Positions 1-10,722 of a stretch of 64,000 nucleotides of DNA are shown here, one piece after another. Origin of the DNA: Isoetes taiwanensis (Eukaryota > Streptophyta > Lycopodiopsida > Isoetales > Isoetaceae); NCBI GenBank assembly GCA_021234155.1, contig JAJEKV010000066.1, positions 5,266,887-5,330,886 on the forward strand, in the 5' to 3' direction. The notes below the pieces were generated by a model, which was given only the letters and a program-made list of their open reading frames with translations, ran no database searches and was not told the origin of the DNA. A program made the translations under genes and the position numbers. Positions within the stretch are counted from its first letter, which is position 1. Each line of letters opens with the position of its first letter.

Positions 1-160
1 AGGTGACTTTCTGGTGAATGATGTGATAATGCACGCCAATGCCAATATTGATTCCTACAGGAACGTTGTTCCAACATATGTGCCCGCCGTTGAATTGAAA
101 GGTTGCGCCTCTCCCTTGTATCTTTTGTTCTTTCCAATTTCTGCTGATGACTACGATATG

Positions 161-959
161 TTACACTTGGAGAATGCTTGTATTTTTTTTGCTATGTCGA
201 CGTCCCTGAAACTCCTTCTTCCAAATATTGTAAAAAGAGGGCAAGGTTACACTCTTTCCTGTCAATTCTTCCACCACGGCACCTACTTCCTTATGTATGC
301 TCTTCTTATTAAGGATGGAAGGAAGTTTGCGAATATTATCCCTTATATCATCCTTTCCTTTTTTTGCTTCTATGTGGAATGCTCTCTGCATTCTCACTAA
401 TGAAGGTATCAAGCACACTTTCTGTAGCTAGTGTCACAGATCTAGGCTTCTTAGAGCACAGATACCATGTTCCGCCGTTTTTCCACCTAACTCGAACCTC
501 TTCCTCCAATTATAAAACGTAGATCGAAAGCAACTCCTAAAGCCACGCTACCATGCGACTTGACAAAGACTCCACTCCGTGAGACCACTACTTTCCGGCC
601 GCCTCCTCAGAAGTTACACTCAACACGTCAAAAACAAGCGTAATCCTGGCACTGCTTGATTGAGAATAAAATTCTTTTCTTAAGGCACATACTTGCTCTC
701 GGCTTAGTTTTTTGACACATTCATCCTTGCAGCATGTTGATTTTAGAGCACTCTTGACTGACTTGGAAGCACACATCCTCTCCTCCTTGCTATCCCCCTT
801 TGGTTCCCTCCTGATCCTCTCCACATATGTATATTTCCTTTTCCTCTTGAATTGCTTCTCAACATCAGCTTCGAAGCACTCAACTTCTAAGTCATCCGGT
901 TCGAGAGCAAACAGCTTGTAAATGTTGTGAAACTGTCCTACCATCACGGCTAAAAACAT
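161..959 (-). pseudogene. Decayed transposon-like coding region with a CCx3C motif
   Basis: Two open stretches on the minus strand (588-959 and 161-418) look like pieces of one old protein gene. The first is lysine/arginine rich and carries a CCKDEC motif followed by a leucine/arginine-rich helix. I recall similar cysteine-then-helix segments in uncharacterised transposon-related proteins of mosses, ferns and some animals, but I cannot name the family. The second is basic and has no recognised motif. Between them the frames are closed by stops, so no intact product is predicted. The sequence directly downstream holds the first of the ATGGCGCCAT foldbacks. Treat the assignment as weak; unrelated chance ORFs are a real alternative. 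Confidence 0.3.
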
Positions 960-1000
960 CTCGTGTCTCCTGTGATATTAGATCATTAGCTCGAGGCCTC

Positions 1001-1550
1001 TCAAAGACAAGCATGGCATGACCTCATATTTTGGTTCCCCATTGGATCTATTATGTTACCCACTGAAAGCCCGACCTTTGATACACCCAAGAACTCATCG
1101 TCTATAGCATCCTGAGGATCACTAAAGACTATATTCGCCTCCGAATATTTAGATCCAATGCAGGAGTGAAGAATGTAGCATGGCAAACCAAGTAGATCTG
1201 TTCTGGAGTAGTAGATTGTCTCATATTCAGGCTTAAACAACCTGAGACCAAGACGGGCACCTAGATTCTCATGACCTCTAATCTCCTCTACTATCTTGTC
1301 TTCTTCATTTGTTGTTTGTGTTGCTTGGTTCACCACAAAGGAGCAAAGGAAACCGATGTCCGTGCATGCTATTGACAGATGGTGGACTACTAGATGAATC
1401 CTCTTCTGAAGAGGGCAAATTGAGGGATGTTGAAGACGTATCTTCATTTGAGGGGCACTCAACATGTTTTACATCCCTCTTAGGCCACTGAATGAATATG
1501 CCTACTGCTTCACCAATGTTATCCCGCCTCCAGCGAGGGACGAAGCTCAC
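1001..1550 (-). other. Overlapping unknown ORFs, possible coding remnant
   Basis: Two overlapping minus-strand open frames (1001-1465, 154 codons; 1305-1550, 81 codons) lie upstream of the decayed region at 161-959 on the same strand. The longer has mixed hydrophobic and charged residues with no signal peptide, membrane segment or motif that I recognise. The shorter ends in a serine/glutamate-rich stretch. They could be exons of the same old transposon gene, or chance. No function is proposed. Confidence 0.2.
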
Positions 1551-1772
1551 GATGAGATCACCTGACTCCGGACCTCAATTGCTACATTTAAAGGATCTAT
1601 TTCCTTGCCATGAAGAGTGGTTCTATTCAAAATATGGCCCCGGGCAATAATTGTCCTTCCGACGAATAGGTTGTACAGGGGAAAATTGAACCTGTTTCAA
1701 TCAAGCAAGGTGACACTTTTTAGAACATATGAATTAGACAAAAAACAAGCAAATAAACAAGCAAAAATGACG

Positions 1773-1986
1773 CCATTTAGTACAAAAAAATAAATTTTGG
1801 TGTAAATTTGGACATGGCGCCATTTGGTCGAAAATGGTGAACACTTGGATCAAATGGCTTCAAATTATGTGAATTTGGAACAAAATGGCGCCATGTCGCC
1901 ATTTGATCCAAGTGTTCACCATTTCGACCAAATGACGCCATTTGGCTCCAAATTTACATCAAAATTTATTTTTTTGTACTAAATGG
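1773..1986. repeat. Foldback element with ATGGCGCCAT repeats (first hairpin)
   Basis: The left arm (about 1773-1862) and right arm (about 1895-1986) are reverse complements over nearly 90 bases with few mismatches, separated by a loop of about 30 bases. Both arms contain TGGCGCCA-type palindromes and a run of A/T near their outer ends. No protein is encoded. The structure fits a MITE or foldback element; its transcript would form a long hairpin able to feed a Dicer-like pathway. Confidence 0.75.
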
Positions 1987-2009
1987 CTCAACTGTACACC
2001 TTGATGTAC

Positions 2010-2150
2010 ATTGAAAAGAAATGGCGCCATGGCGCCATTTAGACCAATACACCACTTTAGAGGTGAATTTGGAACAAAATGGCGCCCTGGCGCCATTTGA
2101 TCCAAGTTTTCAACATTTCAAATTAATGGCGCCATGGCGCGATTTGGCTC
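2010..2150. repeat. Further ATGGCGCCAT-type palindrome repeats
   Basis: Several copies of the GGCGCC core, each flanked by AAAT or ATTT, occur within 140 bases (for example near 2025, 2082 and 2130). They belong to the same family as the hairpins at 1773-1986 and 3068-3640. Small in-frame runs reading as Met-Ala-Pro-Trp-Arg are by-products of the repeated palindrome and are not genes. Confidence 0.6.
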
Positions 2151-2772
2151 AGCTCCATCACAAAATCTACACGAGGTGCCTATGTCATGCATTCTTGCTC
2201 CCATTGCTGTATATGTGTCAATAAGAGCAGGCATGTATAACACTAGCACCCCCATGCCAACTTTGCAATTGAAACCAAGGTTCTTAAGTGCACGATTTCA
2301 AAGATAATGTGAAGACGGTATATACATGACAAAGAATAGAACATAATTCCTACCAGAAATAGTGGACTTACTTGATATTAGATAGATCCATAGTGGTATG
2401 TTGTACTGGAGCAGTAGATGGAACTAGAAAAACAAGTTGGAGGATGGTTGATATGAATTCACACTGCGTCTTGAAGAAGTGGGAGTCGCTGAGAACTGAA
2501 ATCGCCTATAGCTGGAGGATGGCTCACCTGGGATTTCGGATGCCAAGAAGAAAGCGCCGACAAAGACGCGATGCGCTTTTGCAAAGTTTCGCCTAGGCAC
2601 CGAGAAAAGACTTATGCGAAGGCGAATTTAAACAAACGAAAGCAAAGGATTCGAAGCGCCTTGAACCGCACCTAAAACGCTTATGTTGCACCATGGTCGC
2701 CATTAGAGGGAGAACGGCGACAAAGACAAAGCTTTAAATGGAAAGTACAATTTTAAAATAAGTGGACGATTC

Positions 2773-2905
2773 AAATTTGCACAGGTGGTAGTCAAATTTC
2801 AAATTACAGGCGGGAATTTTGAATTTTATGTTAAAATTTGCACAGGTGGCAAATTCAAGTTTCAAATTACGGGCGGGATTTTTTAAATTTTATGTTTAAA
2901 TTTGG
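2773..2905. repeat. Tandem repeat of about 61-64 bp, two full and one partial unit
   Basis: The segment starting AAATTTGCACAGGTGG at 2773 recurs at 2834, and a shortened third copy begins near 2898, where it runs into a G-rich block (2898-3060) of GGGCGGGC and GGGCATGGGC repeats. The units contain AAATTTCAAATTAC followed by GGCGGGA. This looks like a minisatellite feeding into a G-rich tract that could form G-quadruplexes on the plus strand. Confidence 0.6.
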
Positions 2906-3067
2906 GCGGGCGGGCGGAAGGGCGGGAAATATAGGAATTTGAAAGTTCAAATTTGGGCGGGCATGGGCGACCCGACCGCCACGGGCATGGGCGCATATGG
3001 CGCTGGACGCCACGCATGGGCGGGCATCGGTGGCTGGGCGGGTATGGGCGCCTGAACCGCCACGAGC

Positions 3068-3240
3068 TCAATTTGTCCTAATGGCAAATGGCTTAACCAT
3101 AGTCGCCATTATAACCAGTTCATTGCAAATGGCGCCATGGCGTGGGCATTCTAGCAAGCAAATGGCACCATGGCGCCATTTGATTGTGAACTGGTTATAG
3201 TGGCGACTATGGTCAAGCCATTTGCTAATTAGGACAAATC
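3068..3240. repeat. Second foldback hairpin of the GGCGCC family
   Basis: Bases around 3068-3138 are an inverted copy of about 3165-3240: the left arm reads TTTGTCCTAATGGCAAATGG and the right arm ends with its near reverse complement. The arms contain ATGGCGCCATGG palindromes near the loop. No gene is present. Confidence 0.75.
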
Positions 3241-3261
3241 GAGCAACTCGTGGGCAAATGG

Positions 3262-3640
3262 CGCCATGGCGCAATTTGCTTGGTAGATTGCTTCTTATTG
3301 GGATGGGTCGTGTTGAAACCCATGGATAAGCAATCTACCAAGCAAAATGGCGCCATGGCGCCATTTGCTTATGAATTTCTTATTATTGTGTTTTTGTTCA
3401 CCATGGGTTTTGTTGAAACCCGGGCAGTAGGCAAATGGCCCATTTGCATCTCGAAGTCGTGCATAAACACTAATGGAAGCATTCATATGCATTAGCAATA
3501 AGAAGCAATCTACCAAGCAAATGGCTTATCGCGCCATTTGCTTGGTAGATTGCTTATGTAGTTCTGCATCTATTCCTCAATAGAGCTAATGCATATCGCG
3601 AGAATGCTTCCATGAGTGTTTCTCACTGTGGGTCGGTGAA
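3262..3640. repeat. Nested palindromes, including a perfect 23-bp-arm hairpin
   Basis: The motif GCTTGGTAGATTGCTT occurs four times in alternating orientation (near 3283, 3329, 3503 and 3540). The arms 3503-3525 and 3533-3555 are perfect reverse complements separated by 7 bases. They are enclosed by a looser outer inverted repeat in which GGAAGCATTC (about 3475) faces GAATGCTTCC (about 3603). Another hairpin is formed by 3275-3295 with 3326-3345. The region is non-coding and belongs to the same foldback family as its neighbours. Confidence 0.75.
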
Positions 3641-3681
3641 GGCCCGTGCTCTAGTGCATTCTCCTATTATGGGTCGCAGGT

Positions 3682-3764
3682 GCCTCTACCCAGTCAGAGC
3701 CACTCTCCTTCGAACCATCTTCCTCGAATATTGCGAAGAGGAGGGGCTCTGACTGGGTGGAGGC
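3682..3764. repeat. Short hairpin, pre-miRNA-like in size
   Basis: GCCTCTACCCAGTCAGAGCC (3682-3701) faces GGCTCTGACTGGGTGGAGGC (3745-3764), with further pairing inward through CTCTCCTTCG and CGAAGAGGAG. The stem is about 31 bp with around four mismatches and the loop is short. Size and imperfect pairing resemble a plant miRNA precursor, but a miniature foldback repeat is equally possible. No expression evidence can be drawn from sequence alone. Confidence 0.5.
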
Positions 3765-5200
3765 CTATGCAACCAAACACACGGAAATGCATTCGAACTG
3801 CATCCCTAAAGAGCGTTGGTTGCGCAGTTTGTGCATTGGACTCGTGATGCCTACTGCCCGGTTTTGCTCCTTGTTCATTTGCTTGCCGTTCGATGCCTCT
3901 TTGTTGCGGCTACATTATGCGGGAACCACAATTTCAACCGGCCGCACAATCATGACGCATGAGTTGGTGCATGGAAGTACGCGGTGAGCACGCCCGCTCC
4001 CTACTGTGCTCGAAGGAGACTTGCGCAGAAGAGAGCTCTGCACGCTTATAAGGGAGATGTCCAAAGAATCGTAAGGAATTTACCAGCTGGGTATCTTGGT
4101 CAACATGAAGAAGTTTACCAAGAGCAGTCGCGACGATGATTGGCTCCGGGTGGTCCTTGAGGACACTATTGAACAGAGAATAACTGTCTACTATGTGGAC
4201 TGGAAGTTTTATGATCCCACTATGATGTCAGCTAGTATTGCAAATGTAGCTGGTTCGACGAAGAAGAAGCAAGGTTAAGCATACCCGCCATCGTACAACA
4301 ACTTTGAAGAAGCTGACATCCAAGGTCCACAAGAAATCTTGAGGGGCTATCATATTCTTCGCAATAGAATGAACGAGTCGAAAAACTGTAACAAACCCAG
4401 GGACTTAGCTTGTGTCCGTATTAATTTGTATAGAGCATAGTGGTATATGTCCATGGGTGTGTTGGGGGCGCATTTAAATCCAAATAAAAAAACACATTAG
4501 CTAAGGTGACTTAAAACCTTAATAAATTGAATTCTAAAAGTGTGAGCACGCTAAATCAGGGGAAGGAAAGAATCGTGGCTGAAAGAATCCGCTCAGAGAT
4601 GCATGTGGCATGCCAAGGCACCATCTGGCCTGATCCTGGGATGGATCTTGCCAAGTGTTCTTAGGGCAAAAGGTATTTAAGAGCAGAAGGAGTAGCCGGA
4701 TGGGCTAAAGGAGGAGGAAAGCGAATCGGTTGGGGCTGATCGAATTGGAAGCGGAGAGTCCAAAGCCAAAGCTCAGGTAGGGATTTGATCTTTGTATTGA
4801 TTTTCGGCCTGATTGGGGACGGATTATGTAGAACTGAGTCTCTGAAGCATGCCGCCACCTGCCTGTAAGCCAACTCCAGTTTATAAATAAAAATCTGTCA
4901 TGCCCATTTGCTCTGTGCTTCCAAATCCGGCAGACCCTGCTTGAATTCGGCCATCAAATCCAGTGAACCTGAGCTTGCTTTGATCTGCTATGAAATATTC
5001 CTTCTGTCCGCCTGTCTCCACTGCCATGGATAAATTTATAGTGCCATCTTCTTCCTCTGATTCTTATGCTAGAGATCGCCTTTGCACTCTGAATGTGAAT
5101 GGGAAGAAACTCCTGCCTTGGGCGAGCTTGTAGAGCCAGTCGGCCAGCAAAAAGGGGCCGTTGTTGGGCGCCCACGAACCTGTTACAGTGAAATTTTCAT
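3765..5200. other. Gene-poor stretch
   Basis: No convincing gene is seen. A 60-codon open frame at 4096-4278 (plus strand) contains the acidic/aromatic run YYVDWKFYDP but resembles nothing I know and has no support from splice sites or neighbours. The remainder is unique-looking intergenic DNA with scattered short A/T runs. Confidence 0.4.
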
Positions 5201-5204
5201 TGCA

Positions 5205-5229
5205 GGGGGATACCAGGGTCCGGTATCCC
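5205..5229. repeat. Small perfect inverted repeat
   Basis: GGGGATACC and GGTATCCCC are perfect reverse complements separated by seven bases. AT-rich DNA with repeated CCTTTAAGTT follows (5240-5315). It may be the edge of a mobile element; no partner end was found. Confidence 0.4.
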
Positions 5230-5887
5230 CAGACCTTTAAAAACTTATTTTAAAGTTAAACCTTAACACCTTTAAGTTGTTTATAAGTTAGAGCTTAAAA
5301 CCCTTTAAGTTCTCTACAAATTGTAGTACCTCTACCAACCCGCTAGGCAAATAAATCCCATAAGACCAAGATGCCATTGAATGTGTTGCCAATCCAGGAT
5401 TAGGGAAAAGAATCTGCCTAGCTAGTATATGATGTGGGATGTCTATGTGTGCATTTAAGATTGCTCTATAAGTATGAATGGGGTATGGGGACACCTTACG
5501 GAATTGTATTATGTATCTGAGATGGTATTATGGATGTAGTGCACTTGTATCAAGAATGTTGTGCATTTGCATGCAACGGTCCACCTTCGGAGGGGTGGGG
5601 TGGCCGTGTAACTCCGCATCCGTGCCAGATGGCCTGACGGATGAGTTGAACCATGTACATACAGATGGAGAGAGTGGTCTCCTTTGGGTCGCCACCCAAG
5701 GATTACGCTTGGCATGTAGTATGCATGGAAAATGGTAGTTTTATGAATGTGCTAACCTTGCAGGGGAGTATCAACGTAACAGGTAAATCACGTATCATTG
5801 TTATTATTATGCATGAATGTGTAGACCCCAATGTCCCTCCCCACTTAGTCCTTGTGGACTAACCCCAAATGTTTGTTGTGTTGTAAG

Positions 5888-6211
5888 ATGGCACGTCCTG
5901 AAGCCACGAGTGTATTGGACCTAGACTCTTTTGTTACTTGGTGGTTCAACGAGACGGAGGCTGAGCCGGCTTTAATGTCTAAGGAGCGAGTTTACGAGAT
6001 CCTAATATCCTTGTTCAGGGAGTTGTATTATGCGCAAAGGCAACCCCAAATTGTGGCCCAAGACCCGGAGACAGATGGAGAGTCTTCCGAGGATAGCTCT
6101 GGCGACTCCTCCTCGGTCACTTCCGAGGAGGGGGGAAGATCAAAGGGCCAATTAGGCATGGGTGACGGGGTGGCCTTGGGGTTTTTTGTATATTATGGGT
6201 GTGTATTGTGA
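5888..6211 (+). CDS. Unknown acidic protein fragment
   Basis: An open frame of about 107 codons follows from the ATG at 5888. It starts with a helix-like region containing WWFNETEAEP and ends in a serine/glutamate-rich acidic tract near residues 60-85. It is preceded by a plausible splice acceptor (TTGTAAG region) and followed by AT-rich sequence resembling a 3' untranslated region, with CAATGAAA near 6295. No domain is recognised. It may be an exon of the same unknown gene as the coding pieces at 6543-8446, or a retroelement gag remnant. Confidence 0.3.
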   Translation: MARPEATSVLDLDSFVTWWFNETEAEPALMSKERVYEILISLFRELYYAQRQPQIVAQDPETDGESSEDSSGDSSSVTSEEGGRSKGQLGMGDGVALGFFVYYGCVL

Positions 6212-6542
6212 TATGGGAGCAATGTGAGTTTTTCCAAGCATGTGTGGCCTTGGGCCTATATATGCAAATGATTTGATTATAACCAAACTTGATCAATGAA
6301 AGTTCACGATTTGATTGTCTCTATTCGCGTTATTTAGTGTGACGGCCTAGGCCAAGGGGCTAGGTCCATTTCAAAAACTCGCCTTCATTCGTTGTGAAGG
6401 CATTAGCGCAGCAGAAACTACCCGGCAATGTGGACACGGCCTGGCTTTGGACAGTTAGCAGGAAGAAGACAACTGCAGCTGAAAAAGACTCCTCATCTGC
6501 TTCAAATGGCAAAGATTTATGAGTATCGGAATTGTTTGAGTC

Positions 6543-8446
6543 TTGTCCGCACGGTCAACGAGCAAGAGTGCCTCCAGCTTCGCCAGTTGTGAAGTCAATG
6601 ATATCACTGCCAAGACTATTTTCAAGGATCCCTTCATTGATAACATAACCCACCGGCACCAATATGCTCTCTGCAGGAAGCCCGATCCATCGGACGCCGG
6701 GCAATCACGCCGTAAACCATACGATTACATAGTGTTTTAATTATTGGCAAGATTAGCAAATGGTGTCGTGGCGCCATTTGGTGAGGAAATGGCGCCGCAA
6801 ATGGCACCGCGGCGCCATTTCCTTACCAAATGGCACCACGGCGCCATTTGATAATCATTTGCATTCAAGACTAACTTCTTGTTGTTTCCAGCGTTATCTG
6901 GCTTTGGCTGAAGTTACCATGCGTGGTAAGCATCCCAAAAGATTTCAACCCGGTGGGTCTTCATGCCGAGGATATTTTTCAGCTATTCATGTCCCTATGG
7001 AACTTGTGGAAATCTTGCAAGTTAAAAGATAACAAGGGTGTAACTGGGCAAAAGATTCTGACTACTTCAGTCAGACCTACCTGAGGTGCATGAGGGGTCT
7101 TGACTATGAAGACTGTCGGGTTTTGTTCCAGGAAGTGCTAGATGGGAAGACCTATGTGAAGGTCACCAGTGATTATACAGGTAAGCAGTTCTTCAAGACA
7201 AGGGCAAAGACACTATGATCTATATCATTCTTGAAGAAGGAGATTTGGGAATATGTGAAGGATAATTTTCCGAAGAAGTTCACATCCTTCATCGATCTCA
7301 TCTTCGTCGTGGGCGGGCTTCGGCGATGCCGACTTTGATTTCCATGGCCACCTTGCATAGTAAGTGGATTGAACAAGGTGTGAACAAGGAAGGAGTTTTC
7401 GTAATGTGCCACCGCCTTGGCAAGATTTATACGCAATGCTGTCTTGCAGAGAGAGGATAATGAAGACTTCCGTTGCGAAGTTGAACTAATAGATAGCAGG
7501 GGGCAAGTTGTTTGCACTCCTGTACCAGTATCCTTGATAGTCCTGGACACTAGAGGCATAAGTCCAATGTGGGACACAACCACACTATCTAACTTTTTTA
7601 ATACAGCTGTAAGAACACCACAGCTGATTCTTTCTGGATAGTGTGCTTTGCAAGGCCAGAGCATAATGTTTTGATTTCATCTGTGTTGGATAATCTGGAT
7701 TCCAGATCCAGAGTTTTTATTGGCATGTATGAGGACGAATACAAGAATCCGCCTGCCACAGAAATTCAGGAGCCCCATGCACTAGTGTACGCCACAAAAA
7801 TTCAGGCCACTACTGGTGATCCTGTCGATGACATTGACCTCAGATTCTCGTTTGTCGATCATCCTCAAGAACTGCCACCAGTTCCGGTACCTAATGAAGA
7901 AGAGGCAGACGGGGAGAGCGATGCTATGGCCCAGAAGCTATTCAACAGCAGATTCAGGTACAGCTGGCAAGGCTTGCCAGGGGACGTAATCATGAAAAAC
8001 CAGTTGGGGCCTGCCACATGCTCCTATCTCGTGCAGAAAATGGTACTGCCAGGAACATGAGTGTTTGATTACTTCTCTTGTGGTTCGTTTGGCCGGGCTT
8101 CATTGATCAATAAGAGATTTTGTATTGTGTTCGAAAGTGACCCAGTTACCTATAGAACATTCTTGGTAGGCTTGACCGCCTCCTGAATCCTATCATCGCA
8201 GCAGTTCCTGTGACAGAGAGACAAGGTGTTGTTGTTGAAGAAGCTGTAGATCCACCAAGCCAAGTGATACCTGATCAAGAGGAACCCGATGTGGACTGTG
8301 ATCTGATCAAGAGAACAGAATTCAATCTGGACATTCTTGATTATCCTAATTTCACTGCCACAAGGTTCGAGACCTTTCAAAGAGATCCTATGGGTGCTTC
8401 TTCTAGCCATGGCACTGGCGCTGCGGAACCTGATCCTTCTGAATAG
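6543..8446 (+). pseudogene. Mosaic of uncharacterised coding pieces, probably transposon-derived
   Basis: Several plus-strand open segments follow one another in different frames: 6543-6740; about 6880-7032; about 7046-7160, ending at a GTAAGC donor; 7417-7641; 7641-8060; and 8210-8446. They have coding-like composition, for instance SDYFSQTYLRCMRGLDYED in the 7046-7160 piece and an acidic C-terminal piece ending EPDPSE. The adjoining frames at 7641 and the stops between pieces suggest either introns or decay with frameshifts. I do not recognise the family. A GGCGCC foldback sits inside it (6756-6852) and another GGCGCC cluster lies just past its end, so the whole may be one mobile element with foldback parts. 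Confidence 0.35.
6756..6852. repeat. Third foldback hairpin of the GGCGCC family
   Basis: The left arm, about 6756-6797, and the right arm, about 6808-6852, are near-perfect reverse complements. Each contains two GGCGCC-type palindromes flanked by CAAATGG or CCATTTG. It lies between coding pieces of an unknown gene, where it would fall in an intron or mark the border of an insertion. Confidence 0.7.
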
Positions 8447-8627
8447 CCTGAATTCCTTTTTGTGATTATAATGTAAATTGTACAATAATACTTTTGTAAA
8501 CAGACTATCTCTTCCAAGTCCTTGCCTATTGTGGCAAATTTATGGATATGCAAATCTATGAATATGGAAATTTTTACTGATTTTGTGATCTCATGTTTCT
8601 TTAGCTTCATTATATGCACTGTTAGTA

Positions 8628-8700
8628 TTTTTTAATGGCGCCAATAAATGGCACTTTAGATGCATTTTTTTGCTAAATGGCGCCAAAAAAACGTCATAAA
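8628..8700. repeat. Dispersed GGCGCC-type repeat
   Basis: AATGGCGCCAATAAATGG and CTAAATGGCGCC occur within 70 bases, next to runs of T and A. This is the last member of the family in the window, more than 1.7 kb from the previous one. Confidence 0.5.
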
Positions 8701-8704
8701 ATGG

Positions 8705-9168
8705 AAAGGATTTTCGTCCCAAATTGGAATCACGAAATTTCTCATTTTAATGAAATTGTGCTTCATCGAATGAATAAGTTCAAGATTCTTCAGAGATTTA
8801 TACAGATAGAAGGGCCTTTTCTGGGATCAGCCTTTTTGCATCCGGAAATAACTTGAAGGAAAAGGTAAGGAAAGTCAACAAATAAGAATCGACCACGAAT
8901 AGCTAGGCAGGCGACCCCTTTTTTATTTGAGGCTTGGATCCTTTGATGCAGATCCAGATCATTTTCGGAGGGCAGGGTGATGGCTTTTGCTGTAGCGGCA
9001 CAACCTCCGCTATCAGCCATACTATAATTTATAATTAATTTAAGCTGATATTATTTCCCCCTATAGGTTCCATTTTTTGCCAGTAGATCCTTGTTGGGCT
9101 TGAACTGCTCCCCCGAGCCGCTCCATATCAATGAGCATTTGTTTCTATTAATAAAAGATGTGGCTAAT
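8705..9168. other. Intergenic, no gene seen
   Basis: A 76-codon minus-strand open frame (8790-9020) has no recognised motif and is probably chance. The last bases before 9169 directly abut the LTR-like sequence described next. Confidence 0.35.
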
Positions 9169-9895
9169 TGTGACGTCCCCTACTTCTTCTACGATGTTCC
9201 CGTCGTATTGGAAGGCAGAGTTCATCCCCCTGGCAGCCAAGCTGACAGAGGCCATCCACCTAACACCAATCCTTTAGCAATGGATCGATGAGGAAGAATG
9301 TATGAGCCATTTGTCCGTCTTCCCTCGGGACCATTCTAGCTGCGGAAGCATAAATAAACATAAGCACATGACATCAAATGCAAGTAGAGTCACCTCGAAA
9401 GGTGACTGCAACATGGTATACATGTATAAACACATCAACAATATCATCATCACATGGGAGATCCTACCCAAGGCTCAGACTCTAGGGTATGGACTGACGG
9501 TTTGGGTCTCCAGATGTCATTTCGGATAGAATTCATGAAAGTGGATTGGGCTGGCATAGGAACATGGTTATTGGGTAGTTCGCTCCATCCGCCCCTTCAG
9601 CGTACACTTTGCAGAATAGGTTGAAGAGTCTAGGGACTGGACCGTAGCCTGCCGGGTACGTAGCCAAAGGGGCTACTACTGGGTTTCATCTCCCCAGCCC
9701 CGATGAGACAGGAAGTGGATCACCCCCTCTAGATGCATGCATGCCCATCACGGGCGGCTAGAGGGCCACTGCCCATATTCGACATGAACCTCATTGAAGA
9801 TGACTGACTCATCACCCAAGAGGTGTCGAGCTCATGCCTTGCCCACACGCAGCGCCAACTTTATTGGCTCCCGAAATCGGGTCAATCCGCCAAGA
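9169..9895. mobile_element. LTR-like sequence, first part (same family as the LTR at 62540)
   Basis: Starting with TGTGACGTCCC at 9169, this stretch tracks the LTR at 62540 onwards with many indels. Shared landmarks in the same order are a TGTGACG start, ACGATG..CCC, a GACGGTTTGGG/GACGGTTCGGG segment, TCCATCCGCCCCTYC followed by ACACTTTGCAGA, and ATCTCCCC.CC. Unlike the 62540 copy, no tRNA-Met primer-binding sequence precedes its start, so it is probably a solo LTR. The homology stops near 9870 at the inserted element and resumes near 14150. Confidence 0.5.
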
Positions 9896-10199
9896 GGGTT
9901 CGCCCAAGCGAACCCCGGGGTCGCCAGGCGGACCCAAAGGATCTCAAGCAGGATTCGCCTGCCGAATTACGATGACGGCGAAGTGGCGTTCTTTCGCCAG
10001 GTTCGCAGGCAAACCCAAACCCGGTTAAGCGGCGCGCCGTCGGTGGGCCGTCGAAAGCGTCACGGGCGCCCGAGGTTCAGCGGATTCCGCCGGGCTTAAC
10101 CCACATCAATTCAAAGGGGCGGGGGGGGTGGCAATCCGCCGGCTGGTCGGGGGCAGCCGGGTTCGCTTAAGCGAATCCGCTTGTCAGGCTGGCAGGGTT

Positions 10200-10680
10200 T
10201 TTTTAATGGCCAAGAAATTTAATGCACAAGTTTTTTTTAATGGCCAAGTTTTTTTTAATGGCCAAGAAAGAAAGAACAATTCGCCTGGGCGAATCCTTAT
10301 ACGAGCCTAAGGGCTATTTATGCGCGCCGAGACGTTGTATGCTCGTATCGTTTGGGAGGGCGCAGTGCTTCATCTTGGTGGTATATAGCATGCGCCTTTT
10401 TAAAACAAAGGCCCATATATGTCTCATATCCTTTTGCATTCTCAATATTGAGCATAGGCCTTATTTTTTTGCATTTATCATAGGCCATTTTTACAATGGA
10501 CATTTAGAATAGGATATTTTTAGCACATGCTATTTTTTGCCATAGGCATTTTTTACATGAGAAGTTTTTTTTACCACAGGCCAATACCACACGCTATTTC
10601 TAACCAAAGGCTAATTTTTTTTTACCGTAGGCAATTTTTACCAGAGGCAATTTTTGCCATAGGCAGTAGCAGGTTCGTGT
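10200..10680. repeat. Degenerate short tandem repeats (TAATGGCCAA and TTTTTNCCATAGGCA types)
   Basis: Three copies of TTTAATGGCCAAG with T-runs occur at 10200-10265. From about 10440 to 10670 there are more than eight diverged copies of a unit of about 25-30 bases containing ATAGGC or AGAGGC and TTTTT. This precedes the 315-codon ORF by about 50 bases, so it would lie in its promoter or leader. Confidence 0.55.
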
Positions 10681-10722
10681 TGTGATAGACGCTCGTTTGT
10701 CTTCCTAGTAGAGTGTCCGAGA

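Noticed and set aside
2021-2224. Small frames reading MAPWRH.. and NGAMAPF.. as possible repeat peptides
   Set aside because: They are translations of the ATGGCGCCATGGCGCC palindromes, appear on both strands, and have no gene context.
1773-3640. CRISPR-like array of repeats
   Set aside because: The repeats are palindromic cores at irregular spacing in eukaryotic DNA, without uniform spacers; foldback elements explain them.
8790-9020. Possible organellar-DNA insertion
   Set aside because: I looked for chloroplast or mitochondrial gene words and found none that I could name.
9794-10099. Arginine-rich 101-codon ORF as a nucleic-acid-binding protein
   Set aside because: It covers the TTCGC/GCGAA subterminal repeats, which force Arg, Ala and Gly codons.
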